A stretch of 64,000 nucleotides of DNA, taken from contig JAEURN010000006.1 in the NCBI GenBank assembly GCA_016789105.1, forward strand, positions 1 to 64,000, given 5' to 3'. This document shows, piece after piece, positions 8,570 through 17,751 of this stretch. The position numbers and the translations under genes were made by a program. The notes beneath the pieces were generated by a model that saw only the letters and a program-made list of their open reading frames with translations, did not search any database and had not been told where the DNA came from. How positions within the stretch are numbered: position 1 is the stretch's first letter; the number at the start of each line of letters is the position of its first letter. Source of the stretch: Armatimonadota bacterium (GTDB lineage Bacteria > Armatimonadota > Fimbriimonadia > Fimbriimonadales > Fimbriimonadaceae).

Positions 8570-9586
8570 TCACCGGTTGACCAAGGGAGTGAAGGAAACG
8601 CCGTACTGGCCGGTTACCTTCCACCCATCCCACGTGCCTTCCCAACGCCCAAAAACCCAATCTTGGCTTTGGAATGAGCGCGTTTGACTGTCAAGGTGGA
8701 CAAAATTGTAGTGCTTGGACACATGGTCGCCGTTTGCAACTCCCAGGAAGGGTTTGAGTTCTAACCCCCTTTCATTGGAATCTGGTCCAGTGGCCGAGGC
8801 TTCGATGGGGATCCATCCGATGCCTTCGCCCCAGAATTCGGCCGCCACATGGTAGCTGTTGGTGGTTTCGGGGCCCCAAGCCACATTCGTCCCGGCATTC
8901 CGGCCCTGGCGGAGCCGGGCAGGGATGCCGTTCAACCGCAAAATGTCGACAGCCAGGGCGTTGAGCTCGCCGCAGGCCCCGAACCCGTTGCGAACGCACG
9001 CGGGAACCCCCCGTTCGCCATTCTCGATGAACTTGTATCGGAAACCCTTCTGGATGTGTTCCAGAACCCGTTTGGCGAAGACGACGTCGCGCTCGCCATC
9101 GATTCGGCGGAGACCCCGGCTCTGAATCCATTTTTGGGCTACTGCAGCATCTTCAGGTTCGTCGATCCTCAGCCAGGAAGAGCGGTTCGGTAAAGTCGGC
9201 TCCTTTTCAGGGGGGCCCTCCTTGAGGATCCGGCGGTTGAGGGTCAGGGTGGCTTTGAACCGTATCGTGAGCGTAGTCCGCGTCCGGTCGTTGGCCGGGG
9301 CTTCGAGCAGCCAATATTGGCTGCCGTACTGGTCGAAAATCTTCCTGACCCCGTATCGCACGCCATATGCTGAAATCTCAAGGTCGTCCAAAGTCTGGCC
9401 TTCGTCCGATGGGCACGTGCCAAACCCAACGCCCCAGGTGATCATCCATATATTTGGTGCCGCCATCGTGTGTTCCTCGGTAATCACGACGGAATTCGCT
9501 TTGGTCGTTTCCATATGAAGCGGCCCCGCGAGGTCCACGTCTCCGAGATTGGTGAGGTTGATTCCTAGGGCAACGGCGAGCAACAC
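8570..9586 (-). CDS. Transglutaminase-like domain protein, exported
   Basis: A 338-residue protein with a short hydrophobic N-terminus and a transglutaminase-like papain-fold domain in the middle. The catalytic Cys is in GFGACGELN (about residue 205) and the His in NSYHVAAEFW (about 246). The third triad position, normally Asp in a VPVD-type motif, reads GWIPIEAS (Glu about 262). Most bacterial members are proteases or of unknown role. It lies 30 bases downstream of the glycosyltransferase start on the same strand, so it is a separate unit or only loosely linked. Confidence 0.72.
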   Translation of the reverse strand: MLLAVALGINLTNLGDVDLAGPLHMETTKANSVVITEEHTMAAPNIWMITWGVGFGTCPSDEGQTLDDLEISAYGVRYGVRKIFDQYGSQYWLLEAPANDRTRTTLTIRFKATLTLNRRILKEGPPEKEPTLPNRSSWLRIDEPEDAAVAQKWIQSRGLRRIDGERDVVFAKRVLEHIQKGFRYKFIENGERGVPACVRNGFGACGELNALAVDILRLNGIPARLRQGRNAGTNVAWGPETTNSYHVAAEFWGEGIGWIPIEASATGPDSNERGLELKPFLGVANGDHVSKHYNFVHLDSQTRSFQSQDWVFGRWEGTWDGWKVTGQYGVSFTPLVNR

Positions 9587-9612
9587 ACAAAAATTCTATC
9601 CGAATACGCGGA

Positions 9613-10302
9613 TCAAGCGTCATCAAGGATTTCGGGGTCGATCCGGCGTTCGCCGCCATGGTCGACCCAGTATGCGGCCGATTGCGGGTTGACCGAAAGC
9701 ACTTTGACGAATTCCCTTCCCGAAAACAGGCATCCGGCCCCCCCATCGCAGGCCAGGGTTTGCCCCATCGACCCATTGGCCACCATGGCCGCCAAACTCG
9801 GTCGCCTTTCCGGCTCCTCGTCGTAATGGGGGCAAAAGTCGAGGGGGATCCAGCCGAGCCCATCCATGGGAGACAACTCTCCATGGAACGAATCCGTGCT
9901 GCACCGCCGGAACCAACAGTTCGCCCCTGCCGAGGTACCGGCAAGCGGAATGCCTTGCTCCCACGCGGCTTTCAGAATCGAATCGAGATTCCAAGCCCGC
10001 CAAAGCGCAAGCATGTTGTATGTCGAGCCCCCACTCACATAGATCACGTCTTGGTTCAGGATGAAATCTTCGAGGTCGCGGCTTGGTGGTCGGAAGAGTT
10101 CGCAGGTGGTGGGGCGGCAGGCTAACCCTTCAACCGATTTGTTGAAGCGAGCGATGCGCGTCAAGGAATCGCCCGATGCCGTCGGGATCAGGCAAATTTT
10201 GGGATTTGGGCGGGAAGCCAACCCCAAAACGTACCGATCCAGGGCCGCCCGGTGCGGCTGGTCGGAATCGAAAGCCCCTCCGCCAATCGCAAAGATCGTC
10301 AT
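9613..10302 (-). CDS. Peptidase S51 family protein (dipeptidase E / cyanophycinase-like)
   Basis: A 229-residue class I glutamine amidotransferase-like serine peptidase. The nucleophile elbow is AGTSAGANCW with Ser at about residue 124. The preceding strand motif VIYVSGGSTYNMLALW is typical of S51, and His in DFCPHYDEE (about 159) is the likely base. The family includes Asp-specific dipeptidase E and cyanophycinase. The short length favours a PepE-like enzyme. There is no signal peptide, so it is cytoplasmic. Confidence 0.82.
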   Translation of the reverse strand: MTIFAIGGGAFDSDQPHRAALDRYVLGLASRPNPKICLIPTASGDSLTRIARFNKSVEGLACRPTTCELFRPPSRDLEDFILNQDVIYVSGGSTYNMLALWRAWNLDSILKAAWEQGIPLAGTSAGANCWFRRCSTDSFHGELSPMDGLGWIPLDFCPHYDEEPERRPSLAAMVANGSMGQTLACDGGAGCLFSGREFVKVLSVNPQSAAYWVDHGGERRIDPEILDDA

Positions 10303-10345
10303 GGACAGAGGTTACTCCCCGGCTCCTCCCCAGTAAACTAGCGGG

Positions 10346-10975
10346 GTGGGTTTGGAGCGGAAACCGGGGAAGACGAAGAAAAAACGCCGGGCCCGATGGG
10401 GCCGGATCACCCTTGTGGCTGCCTTCCTCGCCCTCGCGGCTTACGGTTGGTCGTGTTGGGATGTGTACGCCTACTCCAAATCGACCTCCTCAAAAAAGGC
10501 GGATGCCGCCATCGTTTTGGGCGCGGCGGCGTGGGGCCCCAAACCGAGCCCGGTTTTCGCCGCCCGGCTAGACCATGCGGCGGAACTTTACAAATCAGGG
10601 CAAGTGAAAAAAATCGTCGTGACGGGCGGGGTGGGGCGCCTAGGCGGTCCGAGCGAGGCATCGGTCGGGGCCGATTACCTGGCCAAACACGGGGTTGCCA
10701 AACGCGACATCATCCAAGAAGACATCTCCCGCCGCACCTACGACAACCTCCGTAATGCCCAAAAACTGATGGTGTGCAACGGATTGCAATCTGCCCTTGT
10801 CGTCAGCGACCCGCTGCACATGCGGCGGGCCATCGTGTCTTGCGGTGCTTTGGGGTTGCCGGCCGAACCGTCGCCAACCCCCACATCGGCCTACAAAACC
10901 TGGGAGTCCAAACTCAAATTCCTCTTGCGAGAGGGCTCCAACATGCTCGGCGTCCGGTTGGGACTGGTTCAGTGA
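10346..10975 (+). CDS. DUF218 / SanA-like membrane-anchored protein
   Basis: A 209-residue protein with a very basic N-terminus, one TM helix (about 20-40) and a DUF218 domain: ADAAIVLGAAAWG, VFAARLDHAAELYKSG, KIVVTGGVG, and EDISRRTYDNLRNA. This pattern is shared by SanA/YdcF-type envelope proteins. The start is GTG at 10346. Family members affect envelope permeability. The reaction is unsettled. Confidence 0.8.
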   Translation: MGLERKPGKTKKKRRARWGRITLVAAFLALAAYGWSCWDVYAYSKSTSSKKADAAIVLGAAAWGPKPSPVFAARLDHAAELYKSGQVKKIVVTGGVGRLGGPSEASVGADYLAKHGVAKRDIIQEDISRRTYDNLRNAQKLMVCNGLQSALVVSDPLHMRRAIVSCGALGLPAEPSPTPTSAYKTWESKLKFLLREGSNMLGVRLGLVQ

Positions 10976-12175
10976 TCATTTCTTGATCTCGAACGAGTCA
11001 TAGAGCTCGCCGGTGGCCAAGCGGGCCTCGTATTTGATCGTATCCGGGGCCACGCGAATCACCTGGTAAAGCTGCTTGTACTCCCCGAGTTTGGTCATAC
11101 GGTCTTTGGCGTCGTCGCCCACGTTGTACTGTTTAGGGCCGCTGACCGAAACAACCAGGTAGGTCGTGCCTTTTTTGGTGCTGACCCCGCTGGGGAGGTT
11201 CATTCGTCCATAGCTGTGGTCGTGCCCTTGCAGAACCAAATCGACCTTGTGTTTGAGCAGGATCGGCAGCCACAGTTCGCGCAGGGCCTTGTTGTCGCGC
11301 CCGTTGGCCGTGCTGTACATCGGGTGGTGGAACGTCACAATCACCCAATTGGCCTTGGTGGCATCGAGGGTTTTGTCCAGCCAAACCGCTTGCTCGGCCG
11401 TCTTTTCGTTCGAATTCAAACTGATGATCCGAGCGCCTTGGTAATCAAAATAGTAGTTTGTGTCTTCCAGCCCCGCGACCCCGTTGTGCGGGTAATGGAA
11501 TTGTGGCCGCCACAGTTTGCTCAGCCCGTTTTTGTATTCGTGGTTGCCCGGCGTCGCGATGCTGGGCACGGTCGCGTGCAACCATCCGCCCGCATAAAAC
11601 CACTCCGCCCATTCGTGATCGGCTTCGGCCACGTTGATCAGATCGCCCGCATGCAGCATAAAATCGGCATAAGGCGCATCTTTGGCCGATTGCCGGACAA
11701 CCCGGCTCCACATCGACTTGATATCGTTTTGCGCGTCGCCGAAATAGACGAAGGTGAACGGCTTGGGTTGGGAACTCGCCGTTTTAAAGTCGTACCACTC
11801 GCTCCACTTGACCCCGTCGCCAACCCGGTAGGAATACCTGGTGTCGGGTTTGAGGCCCGTCAGACTAGCCGTGTGGTAGTAGGCCGACCCACCTTCGGCC
11901 AAGTCGACATTTTGGGAAACCGCCTTTGCGCTTGACGTGTTGGATACAAACCGAGGATCGGCGGAGGCGACGGCATACTGCAATTCAGCCCCACCTGAAA
12001 CCGCTTCGGTGCGCCAGGTGACCACGGCCGTCGTCGCAGGATCGTTGCCCCAAGTGAGCAAAACCCGGCTGGGCGTCGTGTCCTCGGCGGCGGGAACGGT
12101 CGATTTGGGCATGGCGACCGCAAAGTAAGTTGCGATGCTGAACAGAGCGATGCCAGATGCGAAAATCGGTTTCAC
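10976..12175 (-). CDS. Purple-acid-phosphatase-like metallophosphoesterase, secreted
   Basis: A 399-residue exported phosphoesterase. A signal peptide (1 to about 25) is followed by an N-terminal fibronectin-III-like PAP domain (SRVLLTWGNDPATTAVVTW) and a calcineurin-like metal centre: YFGDAQND, HAGDLINVAEADHEWAEW, TPGNHEY, VTFHHPMYS and LQGHDHSYGR. These supply the usual Asp/His/Asn ligands of a dinuclear centre. The start is GTG at 12175. A 6-base inverted repeat sits 15 bases upstream. Confidence 0.85.
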   Translation of the reverse strand: MKPIFASGIALFSIATYFAVAMPKSTVPAAEDTTPSRVLLTWGNDPATTAVVTWRTEAVSGGAELQYAVASADPRFVSNTSSAKAVSQNVDLAEGGSAYYHTASLTGLKPDTRYSYRVGDGVKWSEWYDFKTASSQPKPFTFVYFGDAQNDIKSMWSRVVRQSAKDAPYADFMLHAGDLINVAEADHEWAEWFYAGGWLHATVPSIATPGNHEYKNGLSKLWRPQFHYPHNGVAGLEDTNYYFDYQGARIISLNSNEKTAEQAVWLDKTLDATKANWVIVTFHHPMYSTANGRDNKALRELWLPILLKHKVDLVLQGHDHSYGRMNLPSGVSTKKGTTYLVVSVSGPKQYNVGDDAKDRMTKLGEYKQLYQVIRVAPDTIKYEARLATGELYDSFEIKK

Positions 12176-12189
12176 AAGGGGAATTTTGG

Positions 12190-12205
12190 CTTAACAAATG
12201 TTAAG
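12190..12205. promoter_or_regulatory. Inverted repeat upstream of the phosphatase gene
   Basis: CTTAAC and GTTAAG form a perfect 6-base inverted repeat with a 4-base spacer, about 15 bases before the start codon. It could be a repressor site or a phosphate-response element. There is no second copy in the window to support either reading. Confidence 0.3.
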
Positions 12206-12289
12206 GCAGGGTTTTGGCCTGGGGTCCGGCTGGGCCTTCCACGGGAGGATGCGCGGAGTCGGGTCGGGGACAGATGGCCAGGCCGCCCT

Positions 12290-13144
12290 TTAGAGGGAGA
12301 CTCCCAGCACATCCAGGATCCGCTGCAAATCCTCGTCGCTGTAAAACGAAATGGTCATCTTCCCGCCGACCTTGTCGGCCGCGAGTTGCACCGGAGTGCC
12401 GAAGTATTCGCTCAGCCCCTGCTCCAGGGCCAGCCAGTTCGGGTCTGAATGGGCTGGTGCGGAGACGCTCCGGGGTTTTTGGCCACCAAGTCGCGGCGAT
12501 TCGACCGATCGGGCCAGCTTTTCGGCTTCGCGGACGCTGAGCCCCTCCCGGATGATCCTTTCGAACAGGGCGGCCTGGCGGACGGGCGATTCCACCATCA
12601 GCAAGGCCCGGGCGTGGCCTTCGCTCAGTTCGCCCGAATATATCGCCTGAGTGATCCGCTCCGGAAGCTTGAGGAGCCGCATGGTGTTGGAAATCGCAAC
12701 CCGAGACTTGCCGACCCTCTGGGCGATCTGTTCCTGGCTGAGCCCGAACTCATCGGCAAGCTTGCGGTAGGCCAGGGCGCATTCCATCGGCGTGATGTCC
12801 TCCCGCTGGACATTTTCAATCAAGGCGATTTCCAGCGAGGCCTGGGCGCTTGCCGCCCGCACGATGACCGGCACTTCGGCCAAGCCGGCGAGTTTGGAAG
12901 CGCGGAGCCGCCGCTCACCGGCAATCAATTCGTACTCGCCTTCTGCCAGAGGACGGACGATAAGGGGTTGCAAGACCCCGAATTCGCGGATGGAGGCGGC
13001 GAGCTCGGCGATTTTTTCGTCGTCGAACTGCGTCCGGGGTTGGCGGGAGTTCGTTTTGATCGAACCTACCGGGAGCACATTGGCCGATTCTTCAGCCTGT
13101 TCGCCTAAGAGTTGCGAAAGTCCCTTACCAAGTGCACGCCTCAT
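12290..13144 (-). CDS. parB: ParB/Spo0J chromosome-partitioning CTPase
   Basis: A 284-residue ParB. The N-terminal domain has the SIKTNSRQPRTQFDDEKIAELAASI start and the CTP-binding GERRLRA motif. The central HTH (SQEQIAQRVGKSRVAISNTMRLLKLP) binds parS. The C-terminal 50 residues are the dimerisation domain. The ATG overlaps the ParA stop by four bases, so the two are translationally coupled. I found no match to the classical parS consensus in this window. Confidence 0.95.
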   Translation of the reverse strand: MRRALGKGLSQLLGEQAEESANVLPVGSIKTNSRQPRTQFDDEKIAELAASIREFGVLQPLIVRPLAEGEYELIAGERRLRASKLAGLAEVPVIVRAASAQASLEIALIENVQREDITPMECALAYRKLADEFGLSQEQIAQRVGKSRVAISNTMRLLKLPERITQAIYSGELSEGHARALLMVESPVRQAALFERIIREGLSVREAEKLARSVESPRLGGQKPRSVSAPAHSDPNWLALEQGLSEYFGTPVQLAADKVGGKMTISFYSDEDLQRILDVLGVSL

Positions 13145-13917
13145 TTTTTACTCAAAATCTCGTCGGCCAGTTCGAAGTAGGCCAGCGCCCCTTTCGAATC
13201 CGGGAACAGGCAGACCGCCGGTTCCCCGAAACCGGGGGCTTCCCCCAAACGGACGTTGCGCGGCACCTGGACGCCGGACACTTTTTCCCCAAAATAGGAC
13301 TTGACGTCTTCGGCCACCTGTTGGCTGAGCTTGTTGCGGCTGTCCACCATCGTCAGGACAACCTTGGCGATTTGGATCCCTGGGTTGATGCGCTTGCGCA
13401 CGATCTCCACTGTTTTGGAGAGCTGGCTCAACCCTTCTAGGGCGTAAAACTCGCTTTGCAACGGCACGACCACCCCATCGCAAGCGGCGAGGATGTTGAT
13501 CGTTAGGATCCCCAGGCTGGGCGGCGCATCGATCAGGATGAAATCGTAATGGCTTTTGATTGGTTCTAACGCATCGCGCAGGATCATCTCTTTGCCAACG
13601 GCGTTGAGCAGAACCGGCTCTGCCCCGGCAAGGTCGAGGGTCGCGGGGATCATGTCCAACCGATTGACCTTGGTTGGGATCACCGCCGCTTGGACAGCTC
13701 CGTCGCCTGAATCTTCCACGACCGCCGAAAACACATCGAACAACGTGGCCTGCACCGTGTTTTTTTCGATTCCGAGCCCGGTGGTCGCATTGCCTTGGGG
13801 GTCGGCGTCCACCAGCAGCACCCGCTTCCCGCGCAGGGCCAGGGCCGCCGACAAGTTCACCGATGTGGTGGTTTTGCCGACCCCTCCTTTCTGGTTGACG
13901 ACGCCGTAAATAGGCAT
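13141..13917 (-). CDS. parA: ParA/Soj chromosome-partitioning ATPase
   Basis: A 258-residue Walker-type ATPase with the deviant Walker A NQKGGVGKTTTSVNL at residues 8-22, including both signature lysines, switch I (VDADPQGNATTGLG) and Walker B-like LIDAPPSLG. It drives origin segregation with ParB, encoded immediately downstream. It is divergent from carB2 with only about 40 bases between starts. Confidence 0.96.
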   Translation of the reverse strand: MPIYGVVNQKGGVGKTTTSVNLSAALALRGKRVLLVDADPQGNATTGLGIEKNTVQATLFDVFSAVVEDSGDGAVQAAVIPTKVNRLDMIPATLDLAGAEPVLLNAVGKEMILRDALEPIKSHYDFILIDAPPSLGILTINILAACDGVVVPLQSEFYALEGLSQLSKTVEIVRKRINPGIQIAKVVLTMVDSRNKLSQQVAEDVKSYFGEKVSGVQVPRNVRLGEAPGFGEPAVCLFPDSKGALAYFELADEILSKK

Positions 13918-13959
13918 TGGAAGGGCCCATTATGGCAGGGCAGGTAAGGTGGCTTTTTA

Positions 13960-15633
13960 GTGAAAGGGACGGTTGTCGTGCTGGGATCCGGGCCGATCCG
14001 GATCGGCCAAGGGATCGAATTCGATTACAGCTGTGTCCACTGCGTGTGGACCCTGCAAAAGATGGGGTACCGCGCTGCCATCGTCAACAACAACCCGGAA
14101 ACGGTTAGCACCGATTTCGATACGGGAGACGGCCTGTATTTTGAACCTGTGGCGCTAGAAGAAGTCGCCGACGTGTGCCGCCATGAACAGGCCATTGGTG
14201 CCGTCTGCCAGTTCGGCGGCCAAACCGCGATCAACCTCGCCGAATCGCTGGACCAAGCAGGAATCCAAGTCCTCGGAACCCCGCCGGACGCCATCGCCGC
14301 GGCCGAAGACCGCGACCGCTTTGAAAAGCTTCTCAACCGGCTCGGCATTCCCAAACCGGAAGGCCGCGCCGTCAACAACCTAACCGAAGCCCTCGTCGTC
14401 GCCGATGAGGTCGGCTACCCCGTGCTCGTTCGGCCCAGTTTCGTCCTTGGGGGCCGGGCCATGGCCATCATCCACGACGCGGATCACCTGCGTTCTTTTT
14501 ATCAAGAGGCGGAAGACGCCAACCCCGGTCAACCCGTCCTTGTCGACAAATATTTTGTGGGCAGGGAAGCCGAAGTGGACGTCATCAGCGACGGAACCGA
14601 CACCCTTGTTCCGGGGATTATGGAGCACATTGAACGCGCCGGAATCCACAGCGGCGATTCCATGGCCGTTTATCCCCCGGTTTCGATCCCGGCCCCACTG
14701 CAAGCCAAGATGGTCGGATATGCCGGGCTCATCGCCCGAGAACTGGGCGTCAAAGGGATGATGAACATCCAATTCGTCTTGGTGGGCGACGAGGCGTTTG
14801 TCATCGAAGTCAACCCCCGGGCCAGCCGCACCGTGCCCTACCTGAGCAAGGTCACCGGTGTGCCGATGGTCCAGCTGGCAACGCGATGCATGATGGGGCA
14901 AACCCTGGCGGAACTTGGGTACGCATCCGGGCTTTGGGAACCGGGCTCATCTGACGGCCATGTGGTTTCTGGCGGGCAAGAACCCCCCCGGACCGACGGG
15001 TCGATTCGAACTGCTGCTCAAGTCTCCGCCGGGACGGCGACTCCGCGACTGTTTGCCGTGAAGGCGCCGGTGTTCAGTTTCCAAAAACTGGCGATGGTGG
15101 AGCCCAGCCTGGGGCCGGAAATGAAATCGACCGGGGAAGTTTTGGGAATCGACAGCAATTTCGAATCGGCCCTGTTCAAAGCACTCATCGCCAGCGGGAT
15201 CACGTTCAAACCCAAAGGCCAAGTCATCTTGACCGTCACCGACGAAGACAAGGGCGATGCGGTGGAAATCGCCCGGGCTCTCAGTCAGAGAGGCTATCAG
15301 CTCGGGGCCACGGGCGGAACCTGCGAAGCCATTCGCGCTGCAGGGGTCGAATGCGACCGGCTTGCGAAAATCCAAGAAGGAAGCCCAAATCTTCTCGACC
15401 GGCTTTATGCCGGGGAAGTCAGCCTCATGGTCAACACGCCGGGAAAAAGCCAAGCCATGGGATCCCAGGCGAGCCGTATCCGCCGCGCCTGCATCGAAAC
15501 CGGTGTGGCCTGCGTCACAAGCATCGACACGGCCAAAGCGCTGGCCCGCGCACTGGCCGTTTTCGAAGACCAATCGCTGGCCACCTGCCGGACCATTGAC
15601 GAGCACGTCGCCGGTCCCCAGATGGTAACCTGA
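13960..15633 (+). CDS. carB: Carbamoyl-phosphate synthase large subunit, C-terminal half (split CarB)
   Basis: 557 residues matching only the second half of bacterial CarB, which forms carbamoyl phosphate from carbamate for arginine and pyrimidine synthesis. It starts at the GSGPIRIGQGIEFDY loop of the second ATP-grasp unit and continues through NNNPETVSTDFDTGD, QFGGQTAINLA, VLVRPSFVLGGRAM and VIEVNPRASRTVPYLSK. It ends with an MGS-like allosteric domain (ATGGTCEAIRAAG). The GTG start has an AAGGTGG Shine-Dalgarno, so this is a genuine start and not a truncation. The N-terminal half must be encoded elsewhere. About 40 extra residues (about 321-362) rich in Gly/Ser/Pro lie between MGQTLAELG and FAVKAPVFSFQKL. 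Confidence 0.9.
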   Translation: MKGTVVVLGSGPIRIGQGIEFDYSCVHCVWTLQKMGYRAAIVNNNPETVSTDFDTGDGLYFEPVALEEVADVCRHEQAIGAVCQFGGQTAINLAESLDQAGIQVLGTPPDAIAAAEDRDRFEKLLNRLGIPKPEGRAVNNLTEALVVADEVGYPVLVRPSFVLGGRAMAIIHDADHLRSFYQEAEDANPGQPVLVDKYFVGREAEVDVISDGTDTLVPGIMEHIERAGIHSGDSMAVYPPVSIPAPLQAKMVGYAGLIARELGVKGMMNIQFVLVGDEAFVIEVNPRASRTVPYLSKVTGVPMVQLATRCMMGQTLAELGYASGLWEPGSSDGHVVSGGQEPPRTDGSIRTAAQVSAGTATPRLFAVKAPVFSFQKLAMVEPSLGPEMKSTGEVLGIDSNFESALFKALIASGITFKPKGQVILTVTDEDKGDAVEIARALSQRGYQLGATGGTCEAIRAAGVECDRLAKIQEGSPNLLDRLYAGEVSLMVNTPGKSQAMGSQASRIRRACIETGVACVTSIDTAKALARALAVFEDQSLATCRTIDEHVAGPQMVT

Positions 15634-15638
15634 ATCCG

Positions 15639-16136
15639 ATGTCGGAAGAGAGCCGCGAACCGGAAGACCTTGGCCAACCGCCTTCGTTCTTCCCGTACGA
15701 AGAGTCCGACGAACTCGATGCGATTGTCGATTTCGGCAATCCGGTTGAAGTTAAAGTCGAGGCAGTTTTTGCCGCCCAATCGCAAGAAACCGTTCAACGG
15801 TTCGTCCTGCTCAGCGATGGGCAACGCAAGCTTCCGATTGTGATCGGAGGGTTCGAAGCGATGGCCATAAGCCTGCAACTCGACTCCCACCAGCCCGACC
15901 GGCCGATGACCCACGACCTCCTCAACAAGGTCATCGAAAAATTGGACGGCCAGGTCAACCGCATTTTCATCGACGACTTTGTCGGCAGCACCTACTACGC
16001 CAAGATCGTCTTGGAGAACTCCGACGGGGAAGAACTCATCGTCGATTCGCGGCCCAGCGACGCCATTGCGCTCGCCGTCCGGGTTGATGCCCCGATCTTC
16101 ATCGCCGAAGGCATCCTCAACCAGCACGGGCACTAA
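15639..16136 (+). CDS. Bifunctional nuclease family protein (BFN / DUF151)
   Basis: A 165-residue protein with an acidic N-terminus and a BFN domain: RKLPIVIGGFEAMAISLQL, RPMTHDLL, and SRPSDAIALAVRVDAPIFIAE. Plant members are RNase/DNase enzymes; bacterial members are poorly characterised. It starts five bases after carB2, so it is probably co-transcribed. Confidence 0.88.
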   Translation: MSEESREPEDLGQPPSFFPYEESDELDAIVDFGNPVEVKVEAVFAAQSQETVQRFVLLSDGQRKLPIVIGGFEAMAISLQLDSHQPDRPMTHDLLNKVIEKLDGQVNRIFIDDFVGSTYYAKIVLENSDGEELIVDSRPSDAIALAVRVDAPIFIAEGILNQHGH

Positions 16137-16138
16137 CG

Positions 16139-17590
16139 CTAGCCACCGCGCAACAGTTGCAGAATGTTCTGCGGCGCTTGGGAGGCCTGCGCCAGAACCG
16201 ACATCCCGCTTTGCCGCAGGATGTTCAACTTGGTGTATTCGGTCATCTCCTCGGCCATGTCGGCATCGCGGATAGTGCTTTCCGAAGACGTCAAGTTTTC
16301 CTGGGCAATCCCCAGCGAGCGCATGTTGGAATCGAGGAAGTTGGCCTGGAAAGAGCCGATGTCGCCGCGGATGAGGCCGAGCTGTTTGATGGCCGCGTCC
16401 ACAATCTGGATTGCTTCGGTGGCACCCGATTCGGACGTCACGTCAACGGTGTCAATGCTCTTGCCGCTAAACACATTGGTGCCCAGATCTTTGGCGAACA
16501 CGCTGGGAAGTGAGAAGCTTGCGAATTGGTTGGCCCCGGCGCCGATCTGGAACCGGACCGCTCCGACCGTGACCGAACCGATGGTCGTTGGTGCCGAAAC
16601 GAGGTTGCCGGCCGGAGTCAGGTTCAGACGGTTCCCGCTCGGGGACTGCAGGTCCAACCCGCTCACCCCAGGGCCAAGGCCGCCGGTGAACCGTTCGGTC
16701 GCCGTGTTCGGGGACGGTTCCACAGGGACGGTGACATCATAGACGCCGTCTGAGCCAAGGGTGCCCGTCGCGCCCGAGCCGCCATTGAGGATGTTGCTCG
16801 TTTCTGTGTATTGGATCGGGAACCGGCTCCCGAATTCGATTGAAGTCAACACCACGTTCGAGCCGTTGAAGCTGGCCAACACCCCGGTCAACCCTGATTT
16901 GGCGTTGAGCTTGGAGATGAACGAGGTCACCGTTTCGCCGGGTTCGCTTGAGAACGAAACCCCGTTCACCGCGATCACGCCTTGTCCGACGGGGGCGTTT
17001 GAGTTGGCAAATGATGTGGCCAGCGCACCCGTGGTCGTGTTGGTTGCCGCCGTGATGCGGGTCATGGAAATTGAACCGGATCGCACCGTTTCGCCGCTGA
17101 ACGAACTGCCGATGTACATGCTGTTGACATCGTTGATGTCGGTGATGTTGGCAATGGTGCCGCTGGCGCCGTTGAGGAGCTTTTTGTCGCCCCAGCTGGT
17201 TTGCTCGGCAACCCGGTTCAGCGAAGCCACGATGTTGCGGATTTGGCTTTGGTTGGCTTGCAACTGGGCCGCATCGACAACTGCCGTGTTGGCGCTGCTA
17301 ACCGCGAGGGAGCGCATCGAAAGGAGGAGTTGGCTGACCTCGTCGAGGGCGCCTTCTGCCGTCTTGTTCATGTTGACGGCGTCTTGCGAATTGCGGATCG
17401 CTTGCTTGATCCCCCGAATTTGGGAACGTAGACCTTCCGAAATGATCATCCCGGCCGGGTCGTCCCCGGCGGTGTTGATGCGCAGGCCCGTGCTGAGCCG
17501 CGTCACCGAACCGGTGATCCGGTCTTCATTCAGCGATAGTTGGCGCATGGCCGTCATCGCGGGGATGTTGGTGTTAATCCTAAGGCTCAC
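16139..17590 (-). CDS. fliC: Flagellin
   Basis: The 483-residue filament subunit. The conserved D0/D1 N-terminus is LRINTNIPAMTAMRQLSLNEDRI with RLSTGLRINTAGDDPAGM, and the C-terminus is TKLNILRQSGMSVLAQASQAPQNILQLL. A variable D2-like centre lies between about 190 and 390. The true start is GTG at 17590, preceded by a CGGAG Shine-Dalgarno. The frame is open further upstream, but that part overlaps the promoter. A sigma-28-type promoter lies about 55 bases upstream. Confidence 0.95.
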   Translation of the reverse strand: MSLRINTNIPAMTAMRQLSLNEDRITGSVTRLSTGLRINTAGDDPAGMIISEGLRSQIRGIKQAIRNSQDAVNMNKTAEGALDEVSQLLLSMRSLAVSSANTAVVDAAQLQANQSQIRNIVASLNRVAEQTSWGDKKLLNGASGTIANITDINDVNSMYIGSSFSGETVRSGSISMTRITAATNTTTGALATSFANSNAPVGQGVIAVNGVSFSSEPGETVTSFISKLNAKSGLTGVLASFNGSNVVLTSIEFGSRFPIQYTETSNILNGGSGATGTLGSDGVYDVTVPVEPSPNTATERFTGGLGPGVSGLDLQSPSGNRLNLTPAGNLVSAPTTIGSVTVGAVRFQIGAGANQFASFSLPSVFAKDLGTNVFSGKSIDTVDVTSESGATEAIQIVDAAIKQLGLIRGDIGSFQANFLDSNMRSLGIAQENLTSSESTIRDADMAEEMTEYTKLNILRQSGMSVLAQASQAPQNILQLLRGG

Positions 17591-17643
17591 TCTTGTCCAC
17601 TCCGTGGTTCTTCTGGCCCTTTTCGGGCCATCGTTGTGTGAGA

Positions 17644-17671
17644 TTTTTGGCGGGATGTGGAACAAACTTTA
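17644..17671 (-). promoter_or_regulatory. Sigma-28 (FliA)-type promoter of flagellin
   Basis: On the minus strand TAAAGTTT (17671-17664) is followed after 12 bases by GCCAAAAA (17651-17644). The first box matches the flagellar sigma-28 -35 element exactly and the second matches six of eight positions of GCCGATAA. The position gives a leader of roughly 45 nt with the Shine-Dalgarno in place. Confidence 0.7.
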
Positions 17672-17686
17672 GCCGGATTCAAAACG

Positions 17687-17726
17687 GCCCCATAACCGGG
17701 CCCGTCTGCGGGCTCGGTTATGGGGC
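17687..17726 (-). terminator. Strong stem-loop terminator
   Basis: GCCCCATAACC pairs with GGTTATGGGGC, extended by a further seven pairs (one G-T) around a TCTG loop: an 18-bp stem. On the minus strand it is followed by CGTTTTG. It lies between the stop of the TadZ-like gene and the flagellin promoter, separating the two units. Confidence 0.75.
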
Positions 17727-17751
17727 TTAGGTGCGGGGTGGCTTGGTGGGC

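Noticed and set aside
12180-13960. parS site near parAB
   Set aside because: I looked for sequences close to TGTTTCACGTGAAACA and found none in or beside the operon.
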